The notes: generated by a model from the sequence alone, not told the origin. 47,606 bases of DNA from Dehalococcoidia bacterium (GCA_022824765.1 JAJDZG010000148.1:1-47606), one strand, 5' to 3'; positions 28,949-39,212 are shown, counted from the stretch's first letter. Translations and numbers: made by a program.

Positions 28949-30156
28949 TCGATTTCGTTGGACGCCGCCGCTTCTATGCCGTGTTCTCGCTGCTGATGAT
29001 CATCCCATCGCTGATCGGGCTGGCGCTCTGGCAGTTTGAAGCGGGGCTCGACTTCGCGGGGGGGCTCGAGACAGAGGTGCGCATCCTGGCAGACGCTGAT
29101 CTCGATGATGTCCAGTCAGCGGTGGCCGGGATCGAGGTCGGCGAGGATGCGCCGCTGGGCGCGGCTGTGTCTGCCAGCGAGGGCGAGGACGGTTCCTACG
29201 TGGTGACGGCCACGAGCCTGACGTCAAGCTCGGATGACCTGGGCACGCTGTCCGCGCAGATCCAGAGCGCGCTGGCGGCCAACTTGCCAACCTCCGAAGT
29301 CCTGAGCGATGAGACGGACGACGAGCGTTACCGACGCGAGTTCTGGTTCCCTGGCGAGGCCACGCAGGACGATGTCCGCGCTGCGCTGGAGACCATCGGA
29401 CTGGGCGGTGCGCGCATCCAGGCGACGGACGGGTCGACGTTCCGGGTTCGAGTCGAACAACCAGCCGACGGCGATCTCGAACGGTTGCGTCAGCGGATCA
29501 ACGCGGCGCTGGAGACGGAAATCGGACCGATTGCGGTGCTGCAGAGCGCGTCGGTCTCGGGGACGCTGTCCGTGGAGATCGCGCGCGACGCGGGCATTGC
29601 CCTGGCGGTCGCCGCCGTGGCGATCTTGATCTACATCTCGATGGCGTTCCGACGGCTGCCCAATCCGGTCCTGTACGGATCGGCGGCGATCGTGGCGCTG
29701 TTGCACGACGTGACGATCGTGGCCGGCGCGTTTGCGATTGGGGGACGGATCGCCGGGCTGGAGGTGAATGCGATGTTCGTCACGGCGTTGTTGGCGATCA
29801 TTGGATACAGCGTGAACGACACGATTGTGGTGTTCGACCGGATCCGCGAGAACCTGTTGCTCGATCCGCGCGAAGACTTCCGACGAGTCGTCAACGCGGC
29901 GATCACCCAATCGCTGGGTCGATCGCTGAACACCTCGATCACGGTCGTGCTGGCGTTGCTGGCGCTGCTGCTGATTGGCGGTGTGACGATTCGACCGTTC
30001 GTGATCGTGCTGTTCATCGGCACGGTTGCGGGCACGTACTCGTCGATTGCGGTGGCGAGCCAGATTGTCTTCTTGTGGCAGGACGGAACGCTGCCGCGGC
30101 TACTGAGGATTGGCGGAGAGCGGCAAGTGGTTCGACGCGTGGAGCGCGGCGTCTGA
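28945..30156 (+). CDS. secF: Protein translocase subunit SecF
   Basis: GLDFAGG, YISMAFRR, GYSVNDTIVVFDRIREN; ATGA overlap with secD. Confidence 0.95.
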   Translation: MIDFVGRRRFYAVFSLLMIIPSLIGLALWQFEAGLDFAGGLETEVRILADADLDDVQSAVAGIEVGEDAPLGAAVSASEGEDGSYVVTATSLTSSSDDLGTLSAQIQSALAANLPTSEVLSDETDDERYRREFWFPGEATQDDVRAALETIGLGGARIQATDGSTFRVRVEQPADGDLERLRQRINAALETEIGPIAVLQSASVSGTLSVEIARDAGIALAVAAVAILIYISMAFRRLPNPVLYGSAAIVALLHDVTIVAGAFAIGGRIAGLEVNAMFVTALLAIIGYSVNDTIVVFDRIRENLLLDPREDFRRVVNAAITQSLGRSLNTSITVVLALLALLLIGGVTIRPFVIVLFIGTVAGTYSSIAVASQIVFLWQDGTLPRLLRIGGERQVVRRVERGV

Positions 30157-30172
30157 CCGGATCAGCCGTTGA

Positions 30173-32089
30173 TCATCCCTTACGCAAGACTCGGGCATCG
30201 CCGACGCGGCGGGTGAGCCGCTGGGTGTCGAGGTGTTCCAGAAATGCTTGCGCGATCTTGCGGCTGGTAGCCAGCCGGTCGTGGACATCGGCGAGCGTGG
30301 CGCGATCCTGAGATTCGAGTAGGGCCATCGTGTCAGTGACCATCCGCTCGTAGTGGCCGCGATCGAGCGCGATGCCGCCCTTGAGCAGGACGATCAGCTG
30401 GCGGGATTCGAGGTACTCGAGCAGCTCCGCGTCGATGCTGGAGTCGGTTTCGGGCCGGACGCCCTGTTGCTTGAGGCGAACGAGCAGGGCGTCGACCTGT
30501 TGCTGCTGCGCTTCGACAAGTGCAGCCTTGCGACCGGGCAGGTCGAACGCGCTGTCGTTGAGCACGAGCGTCCCGGCGTCCAGCAAGCGCTGTTGGAGGA
30601 AGGTGAAGGCGCGCTGGGGGAGATTCAGCCTGCTGCGCAGGTCTTCGCGCGGTAGTCCGGCTCGAAGCGGAAACTGATTTACATAATGATCGACTGTGGC
30701 TTCGGCGCGGGACAGCAATGCGCCGAGCCCGCTGTCCGTGATCAGCGCCGTTGAGTCGGTCAGTCCGCCATCGTCCATGACGACGATGACACCGTCCGCA
30801 ATCTGGCGTTGCACAGCGGCGGCTGCCTCATCCGCGGCGAGCTCGCTGCGAGACCGTAGCTCGTTCCAGGCTGCGGGTTCCATCCGTTGCAGAACGGTGA
30901 GCAGGGTGTCGTCGGGCGATCCGTCCAACAAGCGCTGCAGCGCCTGCAATGTCGAAGCGTCGTTGCGATGGTGTCGACGGGGTCGCGTGTCGACGATTCG
31001 ACCGCCGGCGACCGTGGCGTCTCCCGAGCGGAGGACGAAGTGGTCCCCGCGAGCGGCGGCGATCGGGCGATCGAGCCGCAACTGGGCCCAGGTCGACGCG
31101 CCCGCTGCCAAGTCGTCGCCTTCCAGTAGACGGACCCGCGCCTGCACTTCGTCTGCGCCGACGTGCAGCGTGCGGGTCGCGTTGTGCGGCAGCGGGCGGG
31201 CCGCGCCGCTGACGGTGCGCAGCCGAATGTCCACGGCCGTCGTCGGTTGCAGCCAGCCTGGGGATGTCAGCACCATGCCGCGCTCGATGTCGTTGGCCGA
31301 GACGCCGCTTAAGTTGACCGCCGTGCGAGCGCCGGGCGGCGCGGTCTCCAACGACTGCTCGTGGGACTGCAGGCCGCGCACACGGCAGGCGATCCGTCCT
31401 GGCTCAATGACGACTGCGTCTCCGACGTTGAGTGGGCCGTCCAGGAGGGTTCCGGTTACGACGGTGCCGAAGCCGGCGATCGAGAAAGCGCGATCAATCG
31501 GCATGCGGGGATGCCCGTGGCTGGGAATCGGCGGCAGGTCGTCGAGCAACGCGTCGATTTGCTCCTGCAGGGCGTTCATTCCGTCGCTTTGTAGGGCTGA
31601 GACGGGCACGATCGTTGCGTCCGCGAGCGCGGTGCGCTCCAGCAGCTCGGCGATCTCCTCTTCGACCAGCGCCAGCCACTCTTCGTCGACCAGATCGATC
31701 TTGGTCAGGGCCACGAGGCCGCGCTCGATCTCGAGCAGATCGAGGATGTCGAGGTGTTCGCGAGTCTGGGGCATGACGCCTTCGTCCGCGGCGATGACGA
31801 GCAGGGCAAGATTGATGCCGCCCACGCCGGCCAGCATGTTCTTGATGAAGCGCTCGTGACCTGGCACGTCGACGATGCTGACGTCGCGTCCGGAGGGGAG
31901 CTGGCACCAGGCGAAGCCAAGGTCAATGGTCAGCCCGCGCGCCTGTTCTTCCGCCCAGCGGTCGGGGTCGATGCCGGACAAGGCGCGCACGAGGGTGCTT
32001 TTGCCGTGGTCGACGTGTCCAGCGGTGCCGATGACGTACACGGGTACCCTGCTCTCAGCTAAACATTGGCGCGCACTTGCGCTGGGCAT
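30173..32089 (-). CDS. selB: Selenocysteine-specific elongation factor SelB
   Basis: [59 protein letters not shown], long C-terminal winged-helix region; start uncertain (possibly GTG at V-Y-V-I-G). Confidence 0.92.
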   Translation of the reverse strand: MPSASARQCLAESRVPVYVIGTAGHVDHGKSTLVRALSGIDPDRWAEEQARGLTIDLGFAWCQLPSGRDVSIVDVPGHERFIKNMLAGVGGINLALLVIAADEGVMPQTREHLDILDLLEIERGLVALTKIDLVDEEWLALVEEEIAELLERTALADATIVPVSALQSDGMNALQEQIDALLDDLPPIPSHGHPRMPIDRAFSIAGFGTVVTGTLLDGPLNVGDAVVIEPGRIACRVRGLQSHEQSLETAPPGARTAVNLSGVSANDIERGMVLTSPGWLQPTTAVDIRLRTVSGAARPLPHNATRTLHVGADEVQARVRLLEGDDLAAGASTWAQLRLDRPIAAARGDHFVLRSGDATVAGGRIVDTRPRRHHRNDASTLQALQRLLDGSPDDTLLTVLQRMEPAAWNELRSRSELAADEAAAAVQRQIADGVIVVMDDGGLTDSTALITDSGLGALLSRAEATVDHYVNQFPLRAGLPREDLRSRLNLPQRAFTFLQQRLLDAGTLVLNDSAFDLPGRKAALVEAQQQQVDALLVRLKQQGVRPETDSSIDAELLEYLESRQLIVLLKGGIALDRGHYERMVTDTMALLESQDRATLADVHDRLATSRKIAQAFLEHLDTQRLTRRVGDARVLRKG

Positions 32090-32105
32090 TGGCGCGCATG
32101 CGCGC
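32064..32105. promoter_or_regulatory. Direct repeat CATTGGCGCGCA x2 and 14-bp perfect palindrome GCGCGCATGCGCGC between divergent genes
   Basis: Repeat copies at 32064-32075 and 32087-32098; palindrome at 32092-32105. Confidence 0.5.
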
Positions 32106-32124
32106 TGGATTGAGGATATGTGCG

Positions 32125-33126
32125 ATGAAGGCGATCGTCGTGGACCCGCCTGGCAGGAACGCGGACTCGCTGCGTCTGGACGACGTGCCTGACCCTCAGC
32201 CGTCGGACGAGGAGGTGCTCCTCCGTGTCCATGCGACGGCGTTGAACCGCGCCGACATCATGCAGCGGATGGGCAACTATCCAGCTCAGCACGGCGCGTC
32301 GGAGATTCTGGGTCTGGAGCTGGCTGGCGAGGTGATCGAGACAGGCTCGCGGGTGCGCGGACTCTCCGTCGGCGATCGCGTGTACGGACTCTCGGGCGGC
32401 GGAGGCTATGCCGAGATGGCCACGCTGCACGAGTCGCTGGCCATGCCGATCCCCGACGATCTGACGTACCACGAGGCGGCGTCGATCCCCGAGGTGTTCT
32501 TCACCGCGAACACGGCAGTGCGGACGCTGGGCGAGACGCTGCCTGGCGAGCGGCTGCTGGTCCACGCGGGGGGTAGCGGGGTCGGCATCGCCGCGATTCA
32601 GATCGGCCGGCTGATCGGTGCGGAAGTCTGGATCACTGCTGGGTCGGAGGAGAAGTGCGAGCGGGCCCGTGAGCTCGGCGCGGATCGCACCATCAACTAT
32701 CGAGAGCAGGACTTTGCGGAGGTCATCGCGGAGGAGACTGGCGGCGAGGGCGTGAATGTGATTCTCGACGTGATCGGTCGCGACTACTGGGACGCCAATC
32801 TGCGTTCTCTGTCGCAGGCTGGGCGGCTGGTCGTCGTCGGGCTGATGGGCGGTGCGGCGGCTGAGACCAATCTGGGCGTGCTGATGCAGAAGCGTCTGCG
32901 CATCCATGGCACGGTGATGCGCGCGCGACCGTTGATCGATCGAGCGGAGATCACGCGCGACTACCAGCGGCATCTGGAGCCGGCGATTGTCAATGGCGAC
33001 ATGAAGCCCGTGATCGACTCCGTGTTCCCGCTCGGCAAGGCCGCGGAGGCTCACCAGTACATGGCGGAGAATCGGAACTTTGGCAAGATTCTGCTCGATT
33101 GCATTGAGGTTGATGAGTTGGAGTGA
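32125..33126 (+). CDS. NAD(P)H-quinone oxidoreductase, zinc-type alcohol dehydrogenase superfamily (PIG3-like)
   Basis: MKAIVV...LNRADIMQRMGNYP...ILGLELAGEV...HAGGSGVGIAAIQIGRLIGAEVWITAGSEEKCE. Confidence 0.92.
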   Translation: MKAIVVDPPGRNADSLRLDDVPDPQPSDEEVLLRVHATALNRADIMQRMGNYPAQHGASEILGLELAGEVIETGSRVRGLSVGDRVYGLSGGGGYAEMATLHESLAMPIPDDLTYHEAASIPEVFFTANTAVRTLGETLPGERLLVHAGGSGVGIAAIQIGRLIGAEVWITAGSEEKCERARELGADRTINYREQDFAEVIAEETGGEGVNVILDVIGRDYWDANLRSLSQAGRLVVVGLMGGAAAETNLGVLMQKRLRIHGTVMRARPLIDRAEITRDYQRHLEPAIVNGDMKPVIDSVFPLGKAAEAHQYMAENRNFGKILLDCIEVDELE

Positions 33127-33146
33127 GGGATGGGGAGCCCCCCTCC

Positions 33147-33274
33147 GTCACTGCGTGACACCTCCCCCAGAGGGGGAGGTTCTTGGTTTGCGTTACTGGG
33201 TGACACCTCCCTGGAGGGGGAGGCTTTGGTTTGCGTCACTGGGTGACACCTCCGCCTGAGGGGGAGGTTTTTGA
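33147..33274. repeat. Tandem array of three 43-45-bp units, each with two palindromes (GTCACtggGTGAC and CCTCCCCCAGAGGGGGAGG)
   Basis: Units begin at 33147, 33192, 33235; preceded by ggggagcccccctc, as in the array at 3779. Confidence 0.9.
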
Positions 33275-33288
33275 TGGAGGGTGGGCTG

Positions 33289-34461
33289 TTATGGGTTGAC
33301 TTCTAGGAGTCGGACGAATATTTCGTTGGCGACTGCGTGGCCGCGTTTGGTTAGGCTGAGGCGTCCTTGATGCTGCTGTGCGAGACCGTTGGCGATGGCC
33401 CATTCGATGGTTGGCCGCAGACGCTCGGCCGGTTTGGGCAGCGACATTAGCTCGACACCTTCCATCAACCTGAGTCCGGAGGTCAGCGTGTCGATCAGGT
33501 GATCCCACTCGGACACGCGCTCGGCCGCTTCAATTGCCGGCGAGGGCAGGTCGTCGAGCAGCGGCTCGGTTTGGGCAGCGGTCAGGCGATCGATGTACAG
33601 CCGCGGACTGCGCACGACCTGGTAGCGCAGACCGTCGACGAATCCATGGGCGCCGGGCCCGATCGCCAGATACTCCTGGTTGCGCCAGTAGGTCAGATTG
33701 TGCAGACACTGGCGTCCGGGACGTGCGTAGTTGCTGGTTTCGTAGTGCTCGTAGCCGGCGTCAGACAGCCGCTGCGCGGTCCAGTCGGCGATGTCTGCGA
33801 CGCGGTCGGGGTCGGCTTCGATCACGCGTCCGGCCGCGACGCGAGCGGCCAATGGCGTGCCCTCTTCGACGGTCAAGGCGTAGCACGATATGTGGTCGGG
33901 ACCGCTGTCGTGCCAATTGATGACTCGCTCCAGCGTGTCTTGCCAGGACTCCAGAGATTGCCCAGGCAGCCCGTAGATGAGGTCGATGTTGACGTTGTCG
34001 AAGCCTGCCCTTCGGATGTCCGAGAAGGCGGCCTCGGCTCGATCGGCGGAGTGGATGCGGTCGAGGAAGACGAGCTCGGCTGCATGCAGCGATTGCACGC
34101 CCATGGAGACTCGGTTGACGCCTGCGGCGCGGTAGGCCTGGAGGCGTTCGAGTTGCACGCTCTCGGGGTTGGCTTCCAGCGTGATTTCGGCATCGGCGGC
34201 GATCTGCAGGCTTGCGAGTGAGTGATCGAGCAGCCTGTGGATGGACTCGCCTTCGAGCAGACTCGGTGTCCCGCCGCCGATGAAGATGGTGGTGATTTCC
34301 CGCTGCGCGACGCTCGGCGACCAGAGGGTGATCTCCCGCAACGCGGCCTCGAGCCAAGCGGACTGCATGTCTTCGATGCCGGCGTAGGAGTTGAAGTCGC
34401 AATAGGAGCACTTGACCGTGCAGAACGGGACGTGGACGTAGAGACCGAGTGGTGCAGACAT
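33289..34461 (-). CDS. hemW: Radical SAM heme chaperone HemW (coproporphyrinogen III oxidase-like)
   Basis: LGLYVHVPFCTVKCSYCDFNSYAG, IFIGGGTPSLL, GVNRVSMGVQSL, DLIYGLPGQ. Confidence 0.93.
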   Translation of the reverse strand: MSAPLGLYVHVPFCTVKCSYCDFNSYAGIEDMQSAWLEAALREITLWSPSVAQREITTIFIGGGTPSLLEGESIHRLLDHSLASLQIAADAEITLEANPESVQLERLQAYRAAGVNRVSMGVQSLHAAELVFLDRIHSADRAEAAFSDIRRAGFDNVNIDLIYGLPGQSLESWQDTLERVINWHDSGPDHISCYALTVEEGTPLAARVAAGRVIEADPDRVADIADWTAQRLSDAGYEHYETSNYARPGRQCLHNLTYWRNQEYLAIGPGAHGFVDGLRYQVVRSPRLYIDRLTAAQTEPLLDDLPSPAIEAAERVSEWDHLIDTLTSGLRLMEGVELMSLPKPAERLRPTIEWAIANGLAQQHQGRLSLTKRGHAVANEIFVRLLEVNP

Positions 34462-34467
34462 GTTGCG

Positions 34468-34473
34468 AGTGTA
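34468..34473 (-). promoter_or_regulatory. Putative -10 TACACT, 6 nt upstream of hemW ATG (leaderless)
   Basis: Matches the TA(C/G)NCT-N6/7-ATG pattern. Confidence 0.45.
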
Positions 34474-34512
34474 TGGACTGTGAGTGTCAGGACTGATTGC
34501 CCGCGCTGCGGC

Positions 34513-36360
34513 ATGGTGACACACTCGACAGACAAGCTGGGAGGCGACGTGCTGAAGTCACACGGATGCGGCGCGCTGCGCGCGGAACACGCAGGAGAAA
34601 CGGTCACGTTGGCGGGCTGGGTGCATCGCCGGCGCGATCACGGACAGCTGATCTTCATCGATCTGCGCGACCGCGACGGTCTCGTGCAAGTGGTGGTGCG
34701 GCCCGACGATCATCCCGAGGCCTATGCGGCGGCCAACGACGTGCGCGGAGAGTACGTTTTGCGCGTCGAGGGTGAAGTCGTCGAGCGCTCGGAGGCCACG
34801 CGTAATCCCAACCTGCCGACGGGCGATGTGGAGGTCGTCGCGACGGGGGTGCACGTGCTCAACGCGGCAAAGACGCCGCCGTTCTCGGTGTCCGAGGACG
34901 ATGACGTCAACGAGTTGGTTCGGATGCAGTATCGCTACATCGACCTGCGCCGTCCGACGATGATTGCTGCGCTCGAGCTGCGGCATCGGCTCAACCAGTT
35001 CATCCGCGACTTCATGACGGAGCGAGGCTTCCTGGAGGTTGAGACGCCGATCCTCGTCGCGGCCACGCCGGAAGGTGCGCGCGACTATGTCGTGCCCAGC
35101 CGGTTGACGCCTGGCGCGTTCTACGCTCTGCCGCAGGCGCCGCAGCAGTTCAAGCAGCTGCTGATGGTGGCGGGTGTCGAGCGTTACTTCCAGATCGCCC
35201 GCTGCTTCCGCGACGAAGACCTGCGGGCGGATCGTCAGCCGGAGTTTGTTCAGCTGGACCTCGAGTGGTCGTTCTGCGAGGAGCAGGACATCCTGGGCTT
35301 GCTGGAGGAGTTGTTCTCAGAAGCGGCTGCCGCGCTGCGTCCCGATCTGACGGTGCCGCGGCCCTTCCCGCGCCTGACCTGGCATGAGGCGATGGAGCGC
35401 TATGGGTCAGACAAGCCTGACTTGCGCTACGGGCTCGAGCTGTCTGATTGCTCGGATATCGCCGAGAGGTCGGGCTTCGGCGTGTTTTCGTCGACGATCG
35501 CCAACGGCGGACGGGTTCGCGGGATCGTGATGCCTGGCGGCGCTTCGTTGTCGCGCCGCGATGTTGACGGCTTCACCAATCTGGCCAAAACGATGGGCGC
35601 GCCGGGGTTGGTCTCGCTGCAGTTCAGCGCTGATCCCGCGACCGCGAGCGAGGACGATGTCCGCTCGCCGGTCCTGCGCCACCTGGGCATTGCGGATGCG
35701 CGGCGAATCGGCGAACGCTGCGGGGCGTCAGCGGGAGACCTGGTGCTGCTGGCCGCCGGTGAGGCGGGCATGGTGTCGACGGTGCTCGACGGCATTCGTC
35801 GGGAGCTGGCGCGGCGCCTCGATCTGGTCGACGACCGCATCCTCAACTTTGGCTTCATCACCGACTTCCCGCTCGTCGAATGGGACGAGGACGGCCAGCG
35901 CTGGGACGCGTTGCACCATCCCTTCACCGCTCCGAACGAGGCGGATGCCGGGCTGCTCGACAGCGACCCGTCGAGCGTGCGGGCGCGCGCCTACGACGCC
36001 ATCTGCAACGGTTTCGAGCTGGGATCGGGATCGATTCGGATTCACCAGCGTGACGTGCAGCTGCGTTTGTTCGAGCTGCTCGGTATCGGCGCAGAGGAAG
36101 CGCAGCAGCGGTTTGGCCACATGCTCGACGCATTTGAGTACGGCGCGCCGCCGCATGGCGGGTTCGCATTCGGGATCGACCGGGTCGCGATGCTGCTCGC
36201 TGGCACCGAGAACATCCGCGAGGTGATCGCGTTCCCCAAGACGATGTCCGCGTCGGACCCGATGACTGGCGCACCGATGCCGATTGCCGAGGAGCAGTTG
36301 GATGAGCTGCATCTGCTCGTGCGGGAGGCTGAGTCGTCCGATCAATCAGCGGGCGAGTGA
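34513..36360 (+). CDS. aspS: Aspartyl-tRNA synthetase
   Basis: GWVHRRRDHGQLIFIDLRDRDGLVQVV, ALPQAPQQFKQLLMVAGVERYFQIARCFRDEDLRADRQPEF, FAFGIDRVAMLLAGTENIREVIAFPKT; upstream track extension rejected. Confidence 0.95.
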   Translation: MVTHSTDKLGGDVLKSHGCGALRAEHAGETVTLAGWVHRRRDHGQLIFIDLRDRDGLVQVVVRPDDHPEAYAAANDVRGEYVLRVEGEVVERSEATRNPNLPTGDVEVVATGVHVLNAAKTPPFSVSEDDDVNELVRMQYRYIDLRRPTMIAALELRHRLNQFIRDFMTERGFLEVETPILVAATPEGARDYVVPSRLTPGAFYALPQAPQQFKQLLMVAGVERYFQIARCFRDEDLRADRQPEFVQLDLEWSFCEEQDILGLLEELFSEAAAALRPDLTVPRPFPRLTWHEAMERYGSDKPDLRYGLELSDCSDIAERSGFGVFSSTIANGGRVRGIVMPGGASLSRRDVDGFTNLAKTMGAPGLVSLQFSADPATASEDDVRSPVLRHLGIADARRIGERCGASAGDLVLLAAGEAGMVSTVLDGIRRELARRLDLVDDRILNFGFITDFPLVEWDEDGQRWDALHHPFTAPNEADAGLLDSDPSSVRARAYDAICNGFELGSGSIRIHQRDVQLRLFELLGIGAEEAQQRFGHMLDAFEYGAPPHGGFAFGIDRVAMLLAGTENIREVIAFPKTMSASDPMTGAPMPIAEEQLDELHLLVREAESSDQSAGE

Positions 36361-36429
36361 TAATCTGGCCTTATCGGCTCCTCTGGCCGACGGGGTTGGA
36401 CGCACTGGCTGAGACCGTGAAGGTGAGGC

Positions 36430-38187
36430 GTGCGCGTGGCGAACGCGATGACTCGAACCATGTTGCTGGCGCTGATCGGTGTGTTGGGCGCTGTCCTGAT
36501 TTCTGCCTGCAGCGGCGATGACGACGGTCAGCAGCAACGGACCACTCAAGCGACGCAGGAAGCAGCCGAACGCAGCGAGCGTCAGCAGACCGAGGCGCAG
36601 CAAACGCAAGAGGACCAGCAAGCCGAGTCCGACGCTGCAGAGGCTCAAGCCCAGCAGTCCGCGGACGCTGCCGCGGTTCCACGTGAGAGCGGCACCTTCC
36701 GCATCGCCCGGGCGGAGCCGATCAACCTTGATCCGGCGCAGATTACTGATGTCACGTCGGCGGTGATCGCCGTCGAGATTTTCGGCGGTCTCGTGACGCT
36801 CAACCGAGAGCTGCAGATTGCCGCTGACCTTGCCGAGTCGGTGCCTGGACCGCAGATCAACGACGACGGCACGGTCACGTACCGCTTCACGATCCGGGAG
36901 AACGCGCAGTTTCATGACGGCAAGCCGATTACGGCTGACGATTTCAAGTGGAGCTTTGAACGCAACCTGAATCCCGAGACGCTGTCGCCGACCGCGCCTG
37001 ACTTCCTGGGCGACATCGTTGGCGCTGCCGAGTTTGTGCGCGGCCGCGCTGACGAGGTTTTCGGTATCCAGGTGATCGACGAGCGCACGCTGGACATCAC
37101 GATCGGGCAGGCGACGCCGGTCTTCTTGTACAAGCTGACGTATCCGACCGCCTACGTGCTTGATCGGGAGCAGGTGGAGGCTGACCCGGATCGCTGGGCG
37201 CTCAATCCCAACGGGACAGGTCCGTTCAAGCTGGCGGAGTGGACGCTGGGCGAGGGCCTGGTGCTGGAGCGGTTCGACGAGTACCACGTCGAGCCGGCGC
37301 GGGTGGCGCGGATTGACGTGCGTTTCGCGGGCGGATCGGTCGAGCAGTATGAGAACGACGAGCTGGATCAGGCGTTCATCGGCATCAACGACATCGAGCG
37401 GGTTCGCGATCCGGCCTCGCCGCTGAACGCTGAGTACATCTCGCGGCCGGAGCTGTCGATCTTCTATCTGGCTTTCAACGTGTCGACGCCGCCGTTCGAC
37501 GATGTGAATCTGCGCCTGGCGCTGGCCCACGCGATTGACAAAACCACGATCACGCAAGAAGTCCAAGCTGATCTGTTGGTCCAGGCTCGGCAGATCATTC
37601 CGCCGGGTCTGGCCGCGCATGACGCGGAGTATCCGGGGCTCGTCTTCGACCCGGAGCTGGCGGCCGAGTATCTCGCGGCTTCGCGCTACGCGGGCACGCC
37701 GCTGCTTGACGACGTCCGACTCACGATCTCGGGCGCCGGGGCGACGCCGGGCCCGTCGATTGAGGCGATCCAGGACATGTGGCGTCAGCATTTGGGTCTG
37801 GAAGTGGAAATCCAGCAGGTGGAGTTCGCGAGTTTCATCTCAGACATCGACCGCGGCCTGTACGGCTTCTTCTCGCTGGGCTGGAGTCTCGACTATCCCG
37901 ACCCGCACAACGTGCTCGATTACAAGTTCCACAGCGCGTCGCTGGGCAACGATGTTGGGCTGGACGATGAGGAGATCGACTCGTTGCTCGAGCAGGCGCG
38001 TTACTCGCTTGACCAGGAACTGCGCACGGGTCTGTACCAGCAGGTGGACCGCAGGCTGGTCGAGGAGGCTGTCTGGATTCCGTTGTACTACTCCGTCGCG
38101 CACGAGTTGGTGAAGCCGTACGTGCAGGACTACGAGCCGACGCGAATGGTCATTCCGCACCTGCGCTACGTCAGCATCACGGAGTAG
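36430..38187 (+). CDS. Peptide/opine ABC transporter substrate-binding lipoprotein (SBP_bac_5)
   Basis: Lipobox LISAC, Gln/Glu-rich linker, YRFTIRENAQFHDGKPITADDFKWSFER, LRLALAHAIDK, SLDYPDPHNVL. Confidence 0.93.
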   Translation: MRVANAMTRTMLLALIGVLGAVLISACSGDDDGQQQRTTQATQEAAERSERQQTEAQQTQEDQQAESDAAEAQAQQSADAAAVPRESGTFRIARAEPINLDPAQITDVTSAVIAVEIFGGLVTLNRELQIAADLAESVPGPQINDDGTVTYRFTIRENAQFHDGKPITADDFKWSFERNLNPETLSPTAPDFLGDIVGAAEFVRGRADEVFGIQVIDERTLDITIGQATPVFLYKLTYPTAYVLDREQVEADPDRWALNPNGTGPFKLAEWTLGEGLVLERFDEYHVEPARVARIDVRFAGGSVEQYENDELDQAFIGINDIERVRDPASPLNAEYISRPELSIFYLAFNVSTPPFDDVNLRLALAHAIDKTTITQEVQADLLVQARQIIPPGLAAHDAEYPGLVFDPELAAEYLAASRYAGTPLLDDVRLTISGAGATPGPSIEAIQDMWRQHLGLEVEIQQVEFASFISDIDRGLYGFFSLGWSLDYPDPHNVLDYKFHSASLGNDVGLDDEEIDSLLEQARYSLDQELRTGLYQQVDRRLVEEAVWIPLYYSVAHELVKPYVQDYEPTRMVIPHLRYVSITE

Positions 38188-38225
38188 CGGCCGCGGGCAA
38201 GACGCCGCGCTGAAAGGGTCAGCAC

Positions 38226-39212
38226 ATGGGCTCCGGCGCTGTCCCGCTGTTGATCCGACGCTTGCTGTTGGTGCCGCTGCTGGTGTTTGCGGTGATGGCG
38301 CTGACCTACGCGTTGACGCATGCCGCGCCTGGCGATCCGGTCAAGATCATCGCCGGGGCGCGGGACATTGAGCCTGAGCGCGCCCAACAGATTCGTGAGG
38401 AGTTCGGCCTCGAGGGCAGCTACGTCGAGCGCTTTGCGCGCTACGTCTGGGGAGTCGTGTCGCGGGGCGACCTGGGACCGTCGTACTACTACCGATCGCC
38501 GGTGCGATCGGTGCAGGAGTTGCTGGGCCAGCGCATCTGGGTGTCGGCGCAGATCAACCTGATCGTGATGGCGCTGGTCTTCGGGCTGGGCATCCCGCTG
38601 GGGGTGTACGCGGCGGTCAACCGCGGCAAGTGGAAAGATCCGACGCTGATCGCGTTCCTGAAGATCTTCGATTCCATTCCCTCACCGATCCTCGTCGTGT
38701 TGATGGCTGCGCTGATGGTCAACGGATTGGCGCCGATCTTCAACTTCCTCGGCTTCAATGTCCCCAATGTGTGGACGCCTGGTGATCCGGCCTCGTACAT
38801 CATTCCCGTTGTCGCGCTGACGCTGCCGTCGATCGGCGGGACGGCGAGGTTTGTGCGCATTTCGTGTCTGACCACGATTGACGACGACTACGTGCGCACT
38901 GCGCGGGCCAAGGGCTTGACTGAACGGCGCATTCTCTACGGACACGTCCTGCGCAACGCGATGCTGCCGCTGTCGACCGTGTTCGGCCTGTCGATCGTGG
39001 GCATCATCGGCGGATCGATCATCATCGAGACCGCTTATGGCGTGCCGGGAGTCGGAGCGTTCATGTTCCAGTCGATCACGCAGCGCGATTTCAACGTGAT
39101 TCTGGGTTTCACGCTGCTGACCGCGACGCTGTTCATCGTGGTCAACGCGCTGATTGATGCGCTGTACATCTTCATTGATCCGCGAATCCGCTTCACGGCG
39201 CGCTTCCAATGA
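38226..39212 (+). CDS. ABC transporter permease, DppB-like
   Basis: LLIRRLLLVPLLVFAVMALTYALTHAAPGDP, DDDYVRTARAKGLTERRILYGHVLRNAMLPLSTVFG. Confidence 0.93.
   Translation: MGSGAVPLLIRRLLLVPLLVFAVMALTYALTHAAPGDPVKIIAGARDIEPERAQQIREEFGLEGSYVERFARYVWGVVSRGDLGPSYYYRSPVRSVQELLGQRIWVSAQINLIVMALVFGLGIPLGVYAAVNRGKWKDPTLIAFLKIFDSIPSPILVVLMAALMVNGLAPIFNFLGFNVPNVWTPGDPASYIIPVVALTLPSIGGTARFVRISCLTTIDDDYVRTARAKGLTERRILYGHVLRNAMLPLSTVFGLSIVGIIGGSIIIETAYGVPGVGAFMFQSITQRDFNVILGFTLLTATLFIVVNALIDALYIFIDPRIRFTARFQ

Noticed and set aside
33147-33274. Possible CRISPR array or small RNA gene
   Set aside because: Repeats are contiguous and imperfect, with no spacers; no promoter or cas genes recognised. Kept only as a repeat.
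34222-34512. N-terminal extension of the aspS ORF in the track (712 aa)
   Set aside because: The extension is antisense to hemW and precedes the normal AspRS N-terminus; start placed at 34513.
36346-37791. 481-aa minus-strand ORF antisense to the SBP gene
   Set aside because: Low-complexity Arg-rich translation with no motifs; SBP on the plus strand is clear.
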